NCBI RefSeq assembly: GCF_009389715.1
Contig: NC_052407.1
Coordinates: forward strand, 6,296,475 to 6,360,474
Source: Phoenix dactylifera
Taxonomy: Eukaryota > Streptophyta > Magnoliopsida > Arecales > Arecaceae
Length of the DNA stretch: 64,000 nucleotides
Reading direction: 5' to 3'
Shown in pieces: positions 1 through 12,700 of the stretch. The first letter of the stretch is position 1. Each line of letters begins with the position of its first letter. The notes beneath the pieces were generated by a model. That model saw only the letters and a program-made list of their open reading frames with translations. It ran no database searches and was not told the DNA's origin. The position numbers were made by a program, and so were the translations under genes.

Positions 1-2
1 TC

Positions 3-959
3 GATATTTGTGACCATGGAAATCAAATTGAAGATAGTCCCATCACTATGGAGTATCAATTCTGCCCAAGACATTTTTGTGGAAATCCATTAAGCAACAT
101 ATATGTGCTATGTCTTGTTCTATTCTCTTGGTATTTGGTCTTTGGTTCCATGTAAGTGCTGTGGCTGCAGTTAAGGCACTTGATTGTGCTGTATCCTTTC
201 TCACTCCTTGGATATTTGGTACATGGGGAGTCAACCTACACCTGTTATTGTGGCTTGAATTTATGATCTTAATTATATGATTGTTGAAAGATATTACTCT
301 TATGACCTCTTAAAAGCAATAAAAAAATGTTTAAATGCAAATATAGAATTGTACCAATTGTTCTATACATGGTAGTTAATTTGTAGTTGCATTGAATCAT
401 AATGATATTGTGTTTCATATATGTAGGTCAGAGATCATTGAGATAAAGAGTAATTTTTACATTGAATCTAATTACAGTGTTGCATATATGTAAGCCAAAG
501 ATCATTGAGAGTAATTTTTTACCCAGGTCAAATCCCTATACATGCTACGTACTGCTCATTTTTTTAAAAAATTTTATTTGTATGATATAAGAGCAGTTAG
601 ATGTCAAACATGCCTGAAAGCATTAGAGTAAGTCATGTTTGTGCTATAAGGTTTAGCAGCATCAGCATAAATTATTTATTACAGGAGCTTGTCCGCACAG
701 TGGAAGTCTTCATCATGATTTTTTGAGATCACATTAAATCACAACTAATATGTTTGTCTGTGCTTGATTTAAATCATTTTGACTAAGTCATGATTTAAAT
801 TACTTGCTGAAAGCTACGTTCCCCACGTGCAGGTACTTGAAGGCAGTAGGATTGATGACAAGCTTGTCAAGAGCATTTGGAGCAGTTGTCATATGGGGTG
901 TCTTTGAAACCTTTGAGCTAATATCGTTAGCTGCAGGACTAGAACAAACATACAAATGA
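3..959 (+). CDS. 3' end of an unidentified multi-exon membrane protein gene (partial)
   Basis: Two exons can be joined. Exon A runs from the window edge to 151 and ends at a strong donor (GTAAGT at 152). Exon B is 833-959, after a CAG acceptor, and ends in TGA at 957-959. The split codon AT|G keeps the frame across the 681 bp intron, which is good evidence that the pair is real. The visible 91 residues begin with a Cys-containing hydrophilic part (CDHGNQ, then FCPRHFCGN). A long hydrophobic stretch follows (about residues 33-83, with IYVLCLVLFSWYLVFGSM and AFGAVVIWGVF) and the protein ends LAAGLEQTYK. It looks like one or two membrane spans at the C-terminus after a lumenal or extracellular Cys-rich region. 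I do not recognise the family. The 5' part of the gene lies outside the window. Confidence 0.55.
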
Positions 960-3245
960 TTCTGCTTGTTTTTTATAAAGTTTGAATTCTTCCCAACTCT
1001 TGGATTCCCAATTCATGTCTTAGATGCTGTCTGCTTTTGTTTCATGTGGAACTCTGAAATTGGTGGCTTGCATGTTTGGTTGTTTAGTTCAGTCCTTAAA
1101 ATGCAATGTTAAGGGAAATTTTGAGGTCCAGAGACTAAATTAGGTTCCTATATAATTAGGTTACTTTGTGTCATTTATTTATTAAATTTCATTTTGGAGA
1201 ACAACTTTAGGTTTGCCAAATCTTGTAGTATAAGATTAGAGACTAGGAAACAGCGGTTATCGTGGAAACGAGCTTCTCTGTTCATTCCATAGTCTGCTTA
1301 TTTTCCTCCTGACAATTTCAAATTTGCACTTTCACTTCTGTAAGCATCTACTTCTTTGGTGAAAAGAACTCTAAATGTTTTTGGGATGAACAAAACATTC
1401 TAAATGTTATGCCTCAGGGTCTGGACTTGGTTTCTATTTACCTTAGATTTGCAGAGAATGCAGTATGCATTGGTTGGTGCATTGCAGCTGGTAAGCCGTG
1501 TTGATTGTTTATTGATGGAAAGGGGTACGCAGGCACAGAGCTTGTTATTAGACCTCCTTAATAATCGAATCCGATGGCTAAACCAAAAGAATTTTTGATA
1601 AGTAGCTTTATGCTTGGATCATTGATTACCCAAGGGGAAATCAACTTGCATTCATTTATGTGAAAAGATGGGTGGTCGATGTGTGGGCGAGAGACTTTCA
1701 AGCTGTGGTCTACGTAGATTGCCAAGGTAAAGACAACGGGCTAGCAGCAAGTTTTTCAAGTTAGTACATAATGCTTTTCAGAGTTTATCCATGCTATCAA
1801 TATGTCGTTTCTTCTGAAATACAACATAGTGCATTTGGAATCATTATGCTTCATGTTTTGATATGTTTTATTGATCTAAAACAATTTGTGGTATGTAACA
1901 AGAACGTTTGGTAGCGTAGTGTAGAATCATAAGGAATGAATCAACTGCTATGAATCTCAATGGGGTTTGAGGATCTCTCGCAGTATTCTGCTAATATTCA
2001 TACCATATCATTGAGAAGTATAATGGGTTAATTTTTGCAAGCATTGTGTATGTAGCACTTTCGCACTATAATCGTTGCTATTCTCTTTTGATTTTTTTTT
2101 TAATAAAACAAAAATATGGAACTCTCCATTGTTCTAATTACAGTTCTTGTTGATAAAAATAAATCTGAAGTGTACATAACCAAGAATCTAATGTATAGTT
2201 AATAATTCTTATAGAGACTGTACTGGTCCAACTAAATTTTTTATTGAATATAAAAATTCAAAAAATAAATAAATAGAATGGATTTGGATTTATGTAAAAT
2301 AAATAGGATGGGTCAGGTCTGGGTTAGATGTTTTTCTTAATTAAATCCGCTTTGATTGATCCGATCCAAACCCTGACTTGACCCATTGCCACCTCTACTG
2401 TAGTCTGTGGTTTTGTGGAAGGGCATACAAAAATTCATAGGCCCACAACTGGCGACCTAGTAACTCCGCATTTAATGAGCCATGACATATGGTAAAAAAT
2501 GGTTGAATTGCATCAATTCCTCTCTCACCTAGTAAGAGGATTGTCCATGTAAATTTTATAGGAGCTGCATAGCATTTTTTGTATGCATAAAGTACTGTCA
2601 TTAGTTTCTGACATAATAACTCAGAGTTAGGTGGATTAAGACATCATATTATCAACAAAGCAAGAGAAGATTCGAGGCCTCTCTCTTTTGTACTTGTTTG
2701 GAGAGGGAAAAAATCTTCCAACCAATTTAGTGGAGCCCAAATGTAAAATGAAAGATGAAGAGAAAAATATATGGCGCAAATATGCTGTAAAATGACCATT
2801 TCTTCGGCATACTAAAATATAGTCGCAACCTCCTTTGATGTAAATCTTCCTAAGCTTTGTTACATGACAATTCTTTCATATAATGAATCAAGAGTAAATA
2901 AAAACAACAAAGAAAAGGTCCCAGTCGATAAAGAATCAGAAGCTTGTTGTATTGGAAGTGTAGAACTAAATTAAAATACCTTTAGGCCCTCTCGGATCTT
3001 TTTATATGGCACCGAGAGGCCAGTTTTACTCATACCCTTCCCATCCGTGGGCCCGGCTCGGTTACCCCTCTGAGCTCCGACACGACCCCTCCGTGGAGTA
3101 CGTCACACCTGGCACTACCAAGGCTATCAGTGGACCAATAAGCCCTCCCATTCCACGTGTCCCAGCGGGGAGCATTTGATCTCCATATTTAATCGACGCC
3201 CGCGTGTTTCGAACTCGGACTGCACGGGTGGCTGTTTACTATCTC
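960..3245. other. intergenic region, no gene seen
   Basis: This is AT-rich sequence downstream of the partial gene. Short open frames have no recognisable domains. At about 2990-3240 a GC-richer patch (CCCGGCTCGG, CACGTGTCCC) stands out, but nothing downstream suggests that it is a promoter. Confidence 0.4.
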
Positions 3246-3255
3246 TTCTATAGCT

Positions 3256-3415
<160 letters not shown>

Positions 3416-4016
3416 TTGTTACACATCTCTAAACAAGCCTTTTGCCTCGAAAATCCTTCCAACTAGAAGATTACAAGAATGTATCTTGCAATTTTTGTCA
3501 AACACTTCAAATGTTACAATTGGGGTCCTTTAGTGCGAAAATTTGTGAAAAATTCTCTAAAATGCTTCTCGAACTTCTTCTTTAGCATACACTCTACAGG
3601 CCAATCATCAACCCAGTTGAATGTCACATTGTTGTAGAAGAACGCAATTGCAAGCGGATGAGAGCATGGTTAGTGATACATGATGCCGTTACCATCTCGC
3701 GAGCGTACGTGGTATCGTATCTGTGATACGAAAAAGATCCAAGATTATAAGTGCAAGTTGGGTACCAATTCTGAGGGCATTTCGGTAATTTCAATAAGAT
3801 GGTGCGGAACACACTGAAGATCTCCGATTCGAGGCCAGGCAATGCTAGTGTTACTATTGTTTATCAGAATAATATGTATATTTTTGCCTCCGTTGCTAAC
3901 GCATCTCTAAGTAAGCTTTTACCCTCCAAAACCCTTCCAACTATAAATAATATTACCAGCATGCATCTTGCAGCCCTCATCAAATATGCCAAATGCTTCA
4001 ATTTGGATCTATTACT
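3416..4016. repeat. diverged direct repeat of about 115 bp, two copies
   Basis: The segment near 3416-3531 (ACATCTCTAAACAAGC, then CCTTCCAACTA, CATCTTGCA-like and ATGTTACAATTGGG) reappears near 3891-4016 (GCATCTCTAAGTAAGC, CCTTCCAACTA, GCATCTTGCAG, ATGCTTCAATTTGG). The copies are in the same order and orientation, about 475 bp apart. By eye identity is about three quarters. No coding content was recognised. Confidence 0.6.
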
Positions 4017-4039
4017 GTTGGAAATCGATCCGACTAAGA

Positions 4040-4545
4040 TGCCGAGCTAGTTGAGCTATTGAAGTACTTGGACAGTCAGCTGTTTAGATGCTCTGTTGCT
4101 CAGATTGTGGAGATTGGATGAAGATTGTGATGTGTATCCAAGATGATAATTTGGTGGCTGTTGTGCTCGGATGGTGATGGCTCCGTTGCCGGTCGCTCCT
4201 AAGGTGATGCTGGATGGAGGAGATCGTGTTCGGACCCTCAATCCGATGTTGGATTCGATCTGAAACAATAAAGACAGAAAGTCCGCTTGCTAGAGAGTAT
4301 CCTATAGAGGATCCTTTGATGTTTAAGTCGGACTCTTAAAAAACAACGGAAGTGCTGAGAAAGGCAGAGTGGCAACCCAAGGGTGTAAAAAGGTGCTTGA
4401 GGGTATTTACTGGGAGGATCTTTCAGGAATGATTTATATAAGCTAGGATCGGTGTCTGTTGCTGAGAAATTTAGGTGTGCAAAATTGGCCGATTTTGGTA
4501 ATCGATTGCGCATCTTGAAGATCATGCGCAAGTGTTTTGCCTGTG
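4040..4545 (-). mobile_element. LTR fragment of a gypsy-type element (3' part of the LTR, minus orientation)
   Basis: Read on the minus strand this matches other LTR pieces in the window. It has a block for a direct match of AAGTCCGCTTGC(T/C)AGAGAGT at about 4277 and at about 61995, preceded by the CCTTTGATG / CCTCTGATG TAAGTC block. It lacks a partner LTR, primer-binding site and coding region, so it is a relic. Confidence 0.5.
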
Positions 4546-5417
4546 CATCTCACTCGTTCGTCACGCGGTTATGGAAACCATTCGCGATCATGGCCAAGCT
4601 GTCACCAATTAAGAAAAATATTTGAAATTTGAAGACCTTTCTGCACATTACCTTCATTACCTTGTGTGAAATTGCCTTCATTACCTTCATTACCTTAGAG
4701 AGATTACAGTTATGGAGACATGAATTCTCTCTTCATCCAAATGGCTCGAGTAATAACTTTTCCTCTTATTGTGTGAAGCTCCAACAACCCACATGCATTT
4801 GGAAGTGGTATGAACATTTTAGTTGTGGAAAAATAGAGAAAAATAAGCATTTCCCCCCTCCACTCTTCTTTGACAAAAATAAAAAAAATAAATATAAAGA
4901 GTTTTCTTTGTTGATGTAAAATAACATATCCTCCTCTCAGAATACTCCTTTTAATGAGATTGGTCTTCCTATAGATTTTTTTTGTTTGATAAATGCCTAT
5001 AGATATTTTTATAGGACCCCTTTTTTGTTGAGATGAAGGAACTAATACATGTTGAAATAGGCAAATATGACTTTAAATCTCATGGAGAATCAAATGTTTG
5101 CATATTGAGATTTCATTATTAAAACGGTAAATGGAAACCAGAAAAGAAAGAGATTGACTGGCTTATACTTTTTTTACTTTAGAACTAAGGACGAAAGTAT
5201 ACCAAGTAATATCCATTTAGATTTGCTTTTGTATCCAAATCTAAAAAAAAAATAGATATGATATAGCAAAACAGTTACCTTATTCATATTTAAAAGTCCT
5301 ATTTGATATTATTTGTAATTTTATTTAGTTTTATATAGCACGAACTTTAAAGAAAAATAAGTGATTAACTTGTTTTTTACTTATTTATATTCTAGTGATA
5401 TCTTTTTGGTGGTTTAC

Positions 5418-5419
<2 letters not shown>

Positions 5420-5503
<84 letters not shown>
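5420..5503. repeat. (TA)n microsatellite
   Basis: An uninterrupted TA run of about 40 units lies roughly 380 bp upstream of the cis-prenyltransferase start codon used here. Confidence 0.95.
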
Positions 5504-5506
<3 letters not shown>

Positions 5507-5590
5507 GGTATAATTTCTCCGTCTGAGCAGCGTTAAATCCACCACGACCCACAGTACCTACTCGAATAGTGACCCAATAATGGAGGTACG

Positions 5591-5597
5591 TATATAG
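5591..5597 (+). promoter_or_regulatory. possible TATA box of the cis-prenyltransferase gene
   Basis: TATATAG lies 43 bp upstream of an in-frame ATG at 5634 and about 210 bp upstream of the ATG at 5802. If it is the TATA box, transcription would begin near 5620. This is inference from spacing only. Confidence 0.35.
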
Positions 5598-5801
5598 GCA
5601 AATAATGGAGGTACTAGTTAGATCTGTCGCGGAATGGGAAACCGAGGCCCAAATAATTCCAAGAAGCTCCCCATCGGAAAACGACGTTTCTTCACCTATT
5701 TCACTGTTGTTGCATCAACGGTACGTGCCTTGAACAAAGAATCAGGCATAAAAGCAGTTTGCAGAGAAGGGGAAATTGAACAAACACTAAACGCTGGAAC
5801 C

Positions 5802-6726
5802 ATGCCGCATCTTTACTGGTATCGGTTTGGGTTGCCGCTCGCAGCTCTCGCCAACAGTAGCGAGCATGCATCCCATGGAGCTCTATTTCCAATCCGGCAA
5901 TACTTCCATGAATCACACCCTTTGCGACGTGCACCATTGCTGCCATTTGCTACTAGTGGCAAGCCAACCCATTTCCCCTCCCTTCCCTTGCCCTCGATCC
6001 CACATAAGCCCCCCTTTTCTTCTCCTCGACACCACTCCAAAGCTTTCCTCGGCAAGTTGCTGAGAAGGTCAAAACATCCGGAGAAAGAGAAGATAGAGGG
6101 AAAAGAAAGTGCGAGAAATGGAGATGATAGCTGCGAGAAGCTGCCATCGGGCGTGCGGCGAGAGATGCTGCCAAGGCATGTGGCCGTGATCATGGACGGC
6201 AACTCCCGATGGGCGAGGACGAAGGGACTGCCAACTTGGGCAGGGCATGAGGCTGGTTACAGGTCCCTCCAGGAGATGGTCAAGCTCTCTTGCCGATGGG
6301 GGATTCGGGTTCTTACCGTCTTTGCCTTCTCCTTTGAGAATTGGCTCCGACCTAAGGTCTCTTACTTTGGATCCGGAACTACGCAGTGCATGTTTTGCAC
6401 CACAGAGATTGCTCATCTCAAAAACGGAGAGCTCTCAGTTTCCAAGATTAGCAAAAAGCCCTCCGTTTTCGAGACGAGCAACACGACTGCTATCCGAGCA
6501 TGCATTACCCTCCGCATTGCAACTCATGCATGCAACGTAAAAGATCTGGATTCCTCGCACTCCTCCCACTCCACCATGCAAAGTCTCTAATTTACTTGCA
6601 GCTTAATTACGTACGCATATTCTTGTTTCTTTGCAGGTAGAGGTTGATTTTCTGATGGTGCTAATTGAAGGTGCTCTCAAGGAGAACATTAAGTATTATC
6701 TGAGGTAGGTGTGGTTTGAAGATTTT

Positions 6727-6767
<41 letters not shown>

Positions 6768-9700
6768 CGACCTTTATAGCAAATTTGGAGGCTTATCCCT
6801 TGCATATATAAGAGTAGAGTTTAATAATGTAGTTATTTTTTAATATAGATTCAAAGATCTTGATCATAATAATTATAAGGGTCGATTATATACTCAGTGT
6901 AGGTAAGAAGCGAGATCCAAGCCAAGATATTGGTCTGGAGGAAAATCCTGATACAGATGATGGGATAAACGTTTTTGAGTAACAACTGTTATTTGTTAGA
7001 ACATAGAATGGGAATATTATACAATGTGAACAATAGATGTTAGTTGATATTTTAAACGTGTATAGATAAATATAAAATTTTAAATTGTAAATCTTAATAT
7101 CAGTTTTAGATAACATGTATGCACCATTTATTATACTATTACAAGAAACTCTCTATGTTAATGAGTCTCCAAAATTCGTGAAGGCGATGCCCAGCAGGGC
7201 TCAAACCCTCTCTCCCCTCTTTAATTTTAATAGTAGGGGACCATGGATGGCCCATAGGAGGAGTTAGAGAAAGGACTGCCCACAAGCCCATAATCTGTCG
7301 GCCATAATTAAAGCGACCATGTGAAGCGGTCGTATGCCATAATTTGTTGGCATTAATTCTTCCTAGCCCTTGTATAATGGGAGGAGTTGCCGGTTCATGC
7401 CACATCAATTCAAGTAAACAATAAAATAAACTTTTTTATATAAAGAGATAGTTTGAGAAATCTTAGGTAGGTAACATCATTCACAGATAACTCAATTCTG
7501 CTAAAATCTCTTCCGTCCATACTGTTGTTTTTCTATTCTAACTTAGACATCGGAGGGTCTCCTGCTAGAAACTCTCCGACAGACGGACTTTTTGTAGGTT
7601 ATTTTCGAAGGAGATTAACTTTCTACATCTCAGCCAACTACTTCAGCTTGGCTCCTACCGACTTCAGGGTCATCCGAGCTACGCTCCGACTTCAGTTCGG
7701 AATTCAACAGCAACAGATTGACACTAGAAGAAGGATCCCCAACTATACCACAGATCAAGTGAAGGAATAAATCGCCAATATGAGGTCGTGTGGAGCTCAC
7801 GGTGCATCTCACCCCTCGCAACGCCACTCTTCGGCCTCGCGAAGCTCACTATAGAGCCTAGAATATATTCCGCCAGAACAACCTGCCGCACCGGTGAACA
7901 ACGAGCAGTTCATCCTGCTCATTCAATAGGTGCAGGCATTGATTACAGCGGTTCAGGGGTTGCAACAAGCAGCAACACGACCAGAACCAGTTCGGCCGGA
8001 ATTCGGTCAACCTAGCCACCATTCTTAGTCGTCGGTGCTCCACATGCCCCTGGATAGTCGCCACTCTCAAGGTCAGGACTCGGAGTGGTCCCGTTAGGGT
8101 CGGCCCACTCAACAGAGTAGTCCTAGTGGGGGCAAAAAATGGTGTACTCTAAGCCCCCATTCTGGCAAGGACTCCACTCCAAGCCTCTCGCCTCCTTGCC
8201 ACATGGAGCTTTCGCCCCAGCAGGATGCCAACCTTGATAGGAATTATAGCATATGCTCTCATGAGGAGTCATTTCTCCGACGCTCTGATGATGACCTAGG
8301 AGCTGTAGTCATGTAAATTTACGGTGTGGGCACCATTCGCATGGGCGGCTTATGGCACTCACTGTGCGCTGGATATAGAGCTGCCACAACTGCCAGTTGC
8401 TGAAATTATTAGTTCTTGCTGGCACGTGTTGATTGGCTTCTTGGCAGGGGCTGAAGTTGTTCACCTCGATTTATGCCCAAGGTGAAGGAGGTTGATCCGG
8501 TCCGAGGTCGAGGTGTCCAATATTTTCTCTAGTGCATTAACATTTATAGAGTTGTCTAGAATAATATGTCTCACTACTTGATTACTTGCACTGGCATCCT
8601 GAGCAAACACTTGTGCATTTCCTTTTGGTTTATAATCGGCTGGTTTGGTAAGTTCTAGATTATCCTTTTTCTTGATAGGGCAATCTTGTACCATATGTCC
8701 CACCTCGCCGCACGAAAAATATGCTCCCAGCTTCTTAAGATAAGGTCCATGATGATTCTTATCACAATACCCGCAAGTGTTCGATCCATTCTTTTGGTTA
8801 GAGTTGTTTTCTAAGATTTTGCCCCGATCATTTTGGGTTCTTGTTATTCATTTTCTTCTTTGATCTCTTCAACTCTGATTCGACCTTCAGATCTCTTTCC
8901 AGTACATCTTTATAACTACTGAATAGGTGAGATGACAAACGCAACTAGATCGGATGTCCTAGGCCCTGCTCAAACTTATTAGCCTTGCTCCTTTCAGATG
9001 CCAAGAGTTGGGGACAAAATCGACCTAACTCATTAAATTTGTTTACATATTCTAATACTGTCACGTCATCCATCTGCCTCAAAGACAAGAACACATTCTC
9101 TTTTGCTAACTTTACTGACTCAGGAAAATATTGATCATAGATAATTTTCTTGAACTCCTCCCATGTCAATTGATCATCCTCATTCTCGTTTGAGGCTTTC
9201 ATAGCCATCCACCAAAATTCAGCATTTTTCCTCAATATTGGTATTGCCATCCTGACCTTCACACTTTCGGAATATTGTAGTCCATTGAACATCTTCACCA
9301 TCTTCTGAATTCAGATATTTGCGGCTAGAGAATCAGCTCCACCCCCGAACATTGATGGGTTGAGCTTCCTAAATCTCTCATAATAGGACTCTATAGGTGG
9401 TGCAGGTCGAGGAGTGGCCTGCATCTACTGCTATTACTGAAGGAGCTGAGCCACCACCTGGCATACTCCAGCAATGTCTGCTTGGGTGGCTACCGCAGTT
9501 GGAGCTTGCTCAATCAGCTGGTTGGCATCTTTTCTCATTGTAGCTCCTCTCCTCCTAGCAGTAATATTTGCCAAGACTTTATCATCTCTGTAGCTCATTA
9601 TCACCTATTAAAATACTAACATTAATAAATTTTCTATGGTTAATCAATAGTAGAAATCAGAATATCTATCTTTCCTTATTCAATTACGCGGAACCTAACT

Positions 9701-12700
9701 ACACAAGACCTAACTACCCATAGCTATATTTTAAGTTTTACCCATAATCAAACCTATTGCTTGGATACCATTTTGTCGCGACTCGGATCTGAAGTTTGTT
9801 CTGTCGCGCTCTAGATCCGGAATATGACATGGTCGTGTTACTGTAGAGTATTGCCCACAATAACACGAAGCCCATGATAACAATATTCTTTCATATAGCA
9901 TGATAGAATTTGTTCGATTCCATTTGCTAATCAAAAAGAAAGGAGTACAGAGCATCTAAAATCCAACATCATGCCTGTAACAATCTGGAACCTTACCCAA
10001 AATGGCTAGTCGGAAGATATTATTTGGGTTCTTTGATTTTGTATAGGTACCCAAGATCTACCAAGCGAATAACCAATGTGGAACTAAACACACATCCGCA
10101 CGGGTCCTCACATACCCTCTCCGTTCAAGTCCTGACGTCCTCGTTAGGCTAAGGGTTCAAATTCATTCCAATTTCATCACAAACACCACGATTGGCTTAT
10201 GGTCAGCCTCAATAAATTCGTGCCGCAGTGTCCTCTAGTCTACATAGGTTATGAATCGGATTTGCTCTGATACCATTTGTAACAACCTATAATCTCATCC
10301 AAAATGACTAGCTGAAAGGTATTATTTGGGTTCTTTGATCCTGTATAAGTATCCAAGATCTACCCAGTAAATAACCGATGTGAGACTAAACACACACCCG
10401 CACGGGTCCTCACAATGCCTAACCCATCATTAGCTACACCACTAAAACTTTTCCATAATATTGTCAAGCTTGCTAGTGCGACCTCCAAGCCAACTTTCGT
10501 CCCTACTGATCTTATTTGCCTAGGGAGAAAAATAAAACAGAGGTATATAAGCGACACAGCTTAGTAAGTAAACCTTTTACTGTCTTACCGGATCAAGTAT
10601 AAATTTAAGAAAAATAATAGATATTCTAAAATAAGCATTTCATAATACCGTATATTAAAACAAGTCATAAGCAAATCATGCATGCATAAATCATTTATAA
10701 TTCATAAACATAGCTTCAAATTTATTTTTCAAATAAATATATAGATTTTTTTTTCCATTTAGCCATATCGTAGTTCAAAACATTCCTCGTAGATATTTGT
10801 GCTATGGTTCTTTTATATCCGTAACAGAGCTAGTGTTCATAATCGATATAGATTTATGTTGGTATGCTAATTTTATACTTGTTGGCAGGGCCAGTGTTTG
10901 TATGGATGCTAGATCCGAATGTCGATTTTTTCAATTCAAAGGATCATACATAGCTATCTCAGAGCCTTTCGAAAACTTATATATTTTTTTAAAACATACA
11001 CATAGATAGGTGAAAAATACTAAATGACATGATCTAATTCATAACAAAGTTATTTTTATCAAAATATTTATGAAACTATTTTTTATAATAAATCATGATT
11101 TTTATAACACATATGTTGATCCATAATTTTTAGAAAAATATGATATTTCTACAAGTAGATTTTATGTATGAAAAACATAATCATAACTTTGAAAACTAGC
11201 AAGGAATATAAAATTTACTTACCTCTATTCGCTCAAAGATTTCTAGATTCAGTTGAACAACTCCGCTGCACCTATCAAAATTGTTTTAAAAAAAATTACT
11301 CGTTATTCACCATTTAAAATCTAATTAAAATATCTAAACAATCCGAAATGGACTTGAGCAGACTTCAGATCCTGACTGGGTAGGTCGGACCTAGATCTAC
11401 AAATCTAATAGAGAGAAGATGATTTCACCGAGGACGGAACCTCTCTCTCTCTCTCTCTTTAAATATTTTATTTATTCTTTCCTATTTTTTTCTTTTTTTT
11501 CTTCTCTTCTTTTTCTTCTTTTCATTTTCTTCGTTTCTTCTCCTTCATCACCCTCCCCTCTTTTCTTCCCATAAAACAGAAGGGGGAAGGGCGAGAGCCC
11601 CCCATCAGAGGGCAAGGGAGAGGAAGGGCTGAGGGCTTGCGCTGTCTACAGTGTCTGTGGCCGAGGGCCGTAGCGATTGTGGTCGCTGTGGATCGACCAC
11701 CGGTAAGTCCTTCCCCTTTTTTCTTCTTCTTCTTCATCCTTATGTTGGTGGCCCTTTGTCGGATTCCGGCCATTGCTAGTTGATCGGAAGGAGGGGAGGT
11801 AAGGGAGGAGATGTGAAGGGCACAGGAGGCCTTACCTTGCTTCGATGGCATCCGACGGCCCGATTTCCAGCAGACACAAGTTCGGGCAGCCGTGAGCTCA
11901 ATCAGGAGAAAGGAGAAAGGAGAAAGAAGAGACAAAGAAGAAAGGACGGAAGGAAGGAAGATGGAGGAGGAGGAAGGAAGGGGAAGAAGGAAGGAGAAAG
12001 AGGTTGTGGGAGCTCGGTGGAGTCGGAGGTTTTTATAACCCCCTTTCAGAATGGATAAGGATGCCAAATGGCTATAGCAGCCATACTGGCCATACCGGTC
12101 GGCCGTTGGACAGTTGCAATTGCCTCTAACGGCCGTAGCCTTCTTTCGGCCAGCCGTTCGGAAGCTCGGATAGGAGATCATGCCTCTGTTCTTTCCCTCT
12201 TCTTCTTATCTCTTTTTTTTTAGCCTTTGAATCAAAAGCTGGCTGGGCTTACCGACTTTGGTCCAGGTGAGGCCTAACTAGCTTGGTTCTTACATATTTA
12301 GAAGGCAGCTTCCTTCCATAAAAAATAATTAGGAATACATTCCTAAAGATTATAATCCTATCTTGTGCGTAAAAAATCCTCTCCCTCTAAACCTGAATGG
12401 GAATGCACGACACTTCGACTAATAAAAAAAAAAAAGCTTTTCAAAACTCCTCCAATGTTGACATAGCAACTTATAGTTGAATTTACATGTATTGCACAAA
12501 TTTCCACCAGGCACACCAATCCCACTACCATGGGGCACAAAAAAAAAAAAAAAAAAAAAAAGTCATGCAACTGAATAAGCATCCCCTCGCTATCGCAGTC
12601 AACTGTAGCAACAAAATTTATATTAGATTTAAATGTCATTGAGTCATAGCTTAATTGTGCCTGATTAGAGGATGCCGATATAAGAATTTTGATTTTCAAC

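Larger units (their letters stand above)
4546..5633. other. AT-rich intergenic region ending in the cis-prenyltransferase promoter area
   Basis: No gene was seen. The stretch is A/T-rich with poly-A and poly-T runs. It contains the TA microsatellite at 5420-5503 and ends in the possible promoter of the next gene. Confidence 0.4.

Noticed and set aside
6357..6590. Continuation of the first exon frame of the cis-prenyltransferase to a stop at 6590
   Set aside because: Family similarity stops at NWLRPK, where a GT donor is present. The frame beyond is intron read-through.
11522..12181. 219-codon minus-strand frame
   Set aside because: It lies within a gypsy LTR, is low-complexity Ser/Leu/Pro-rich sequence, and has no domain.
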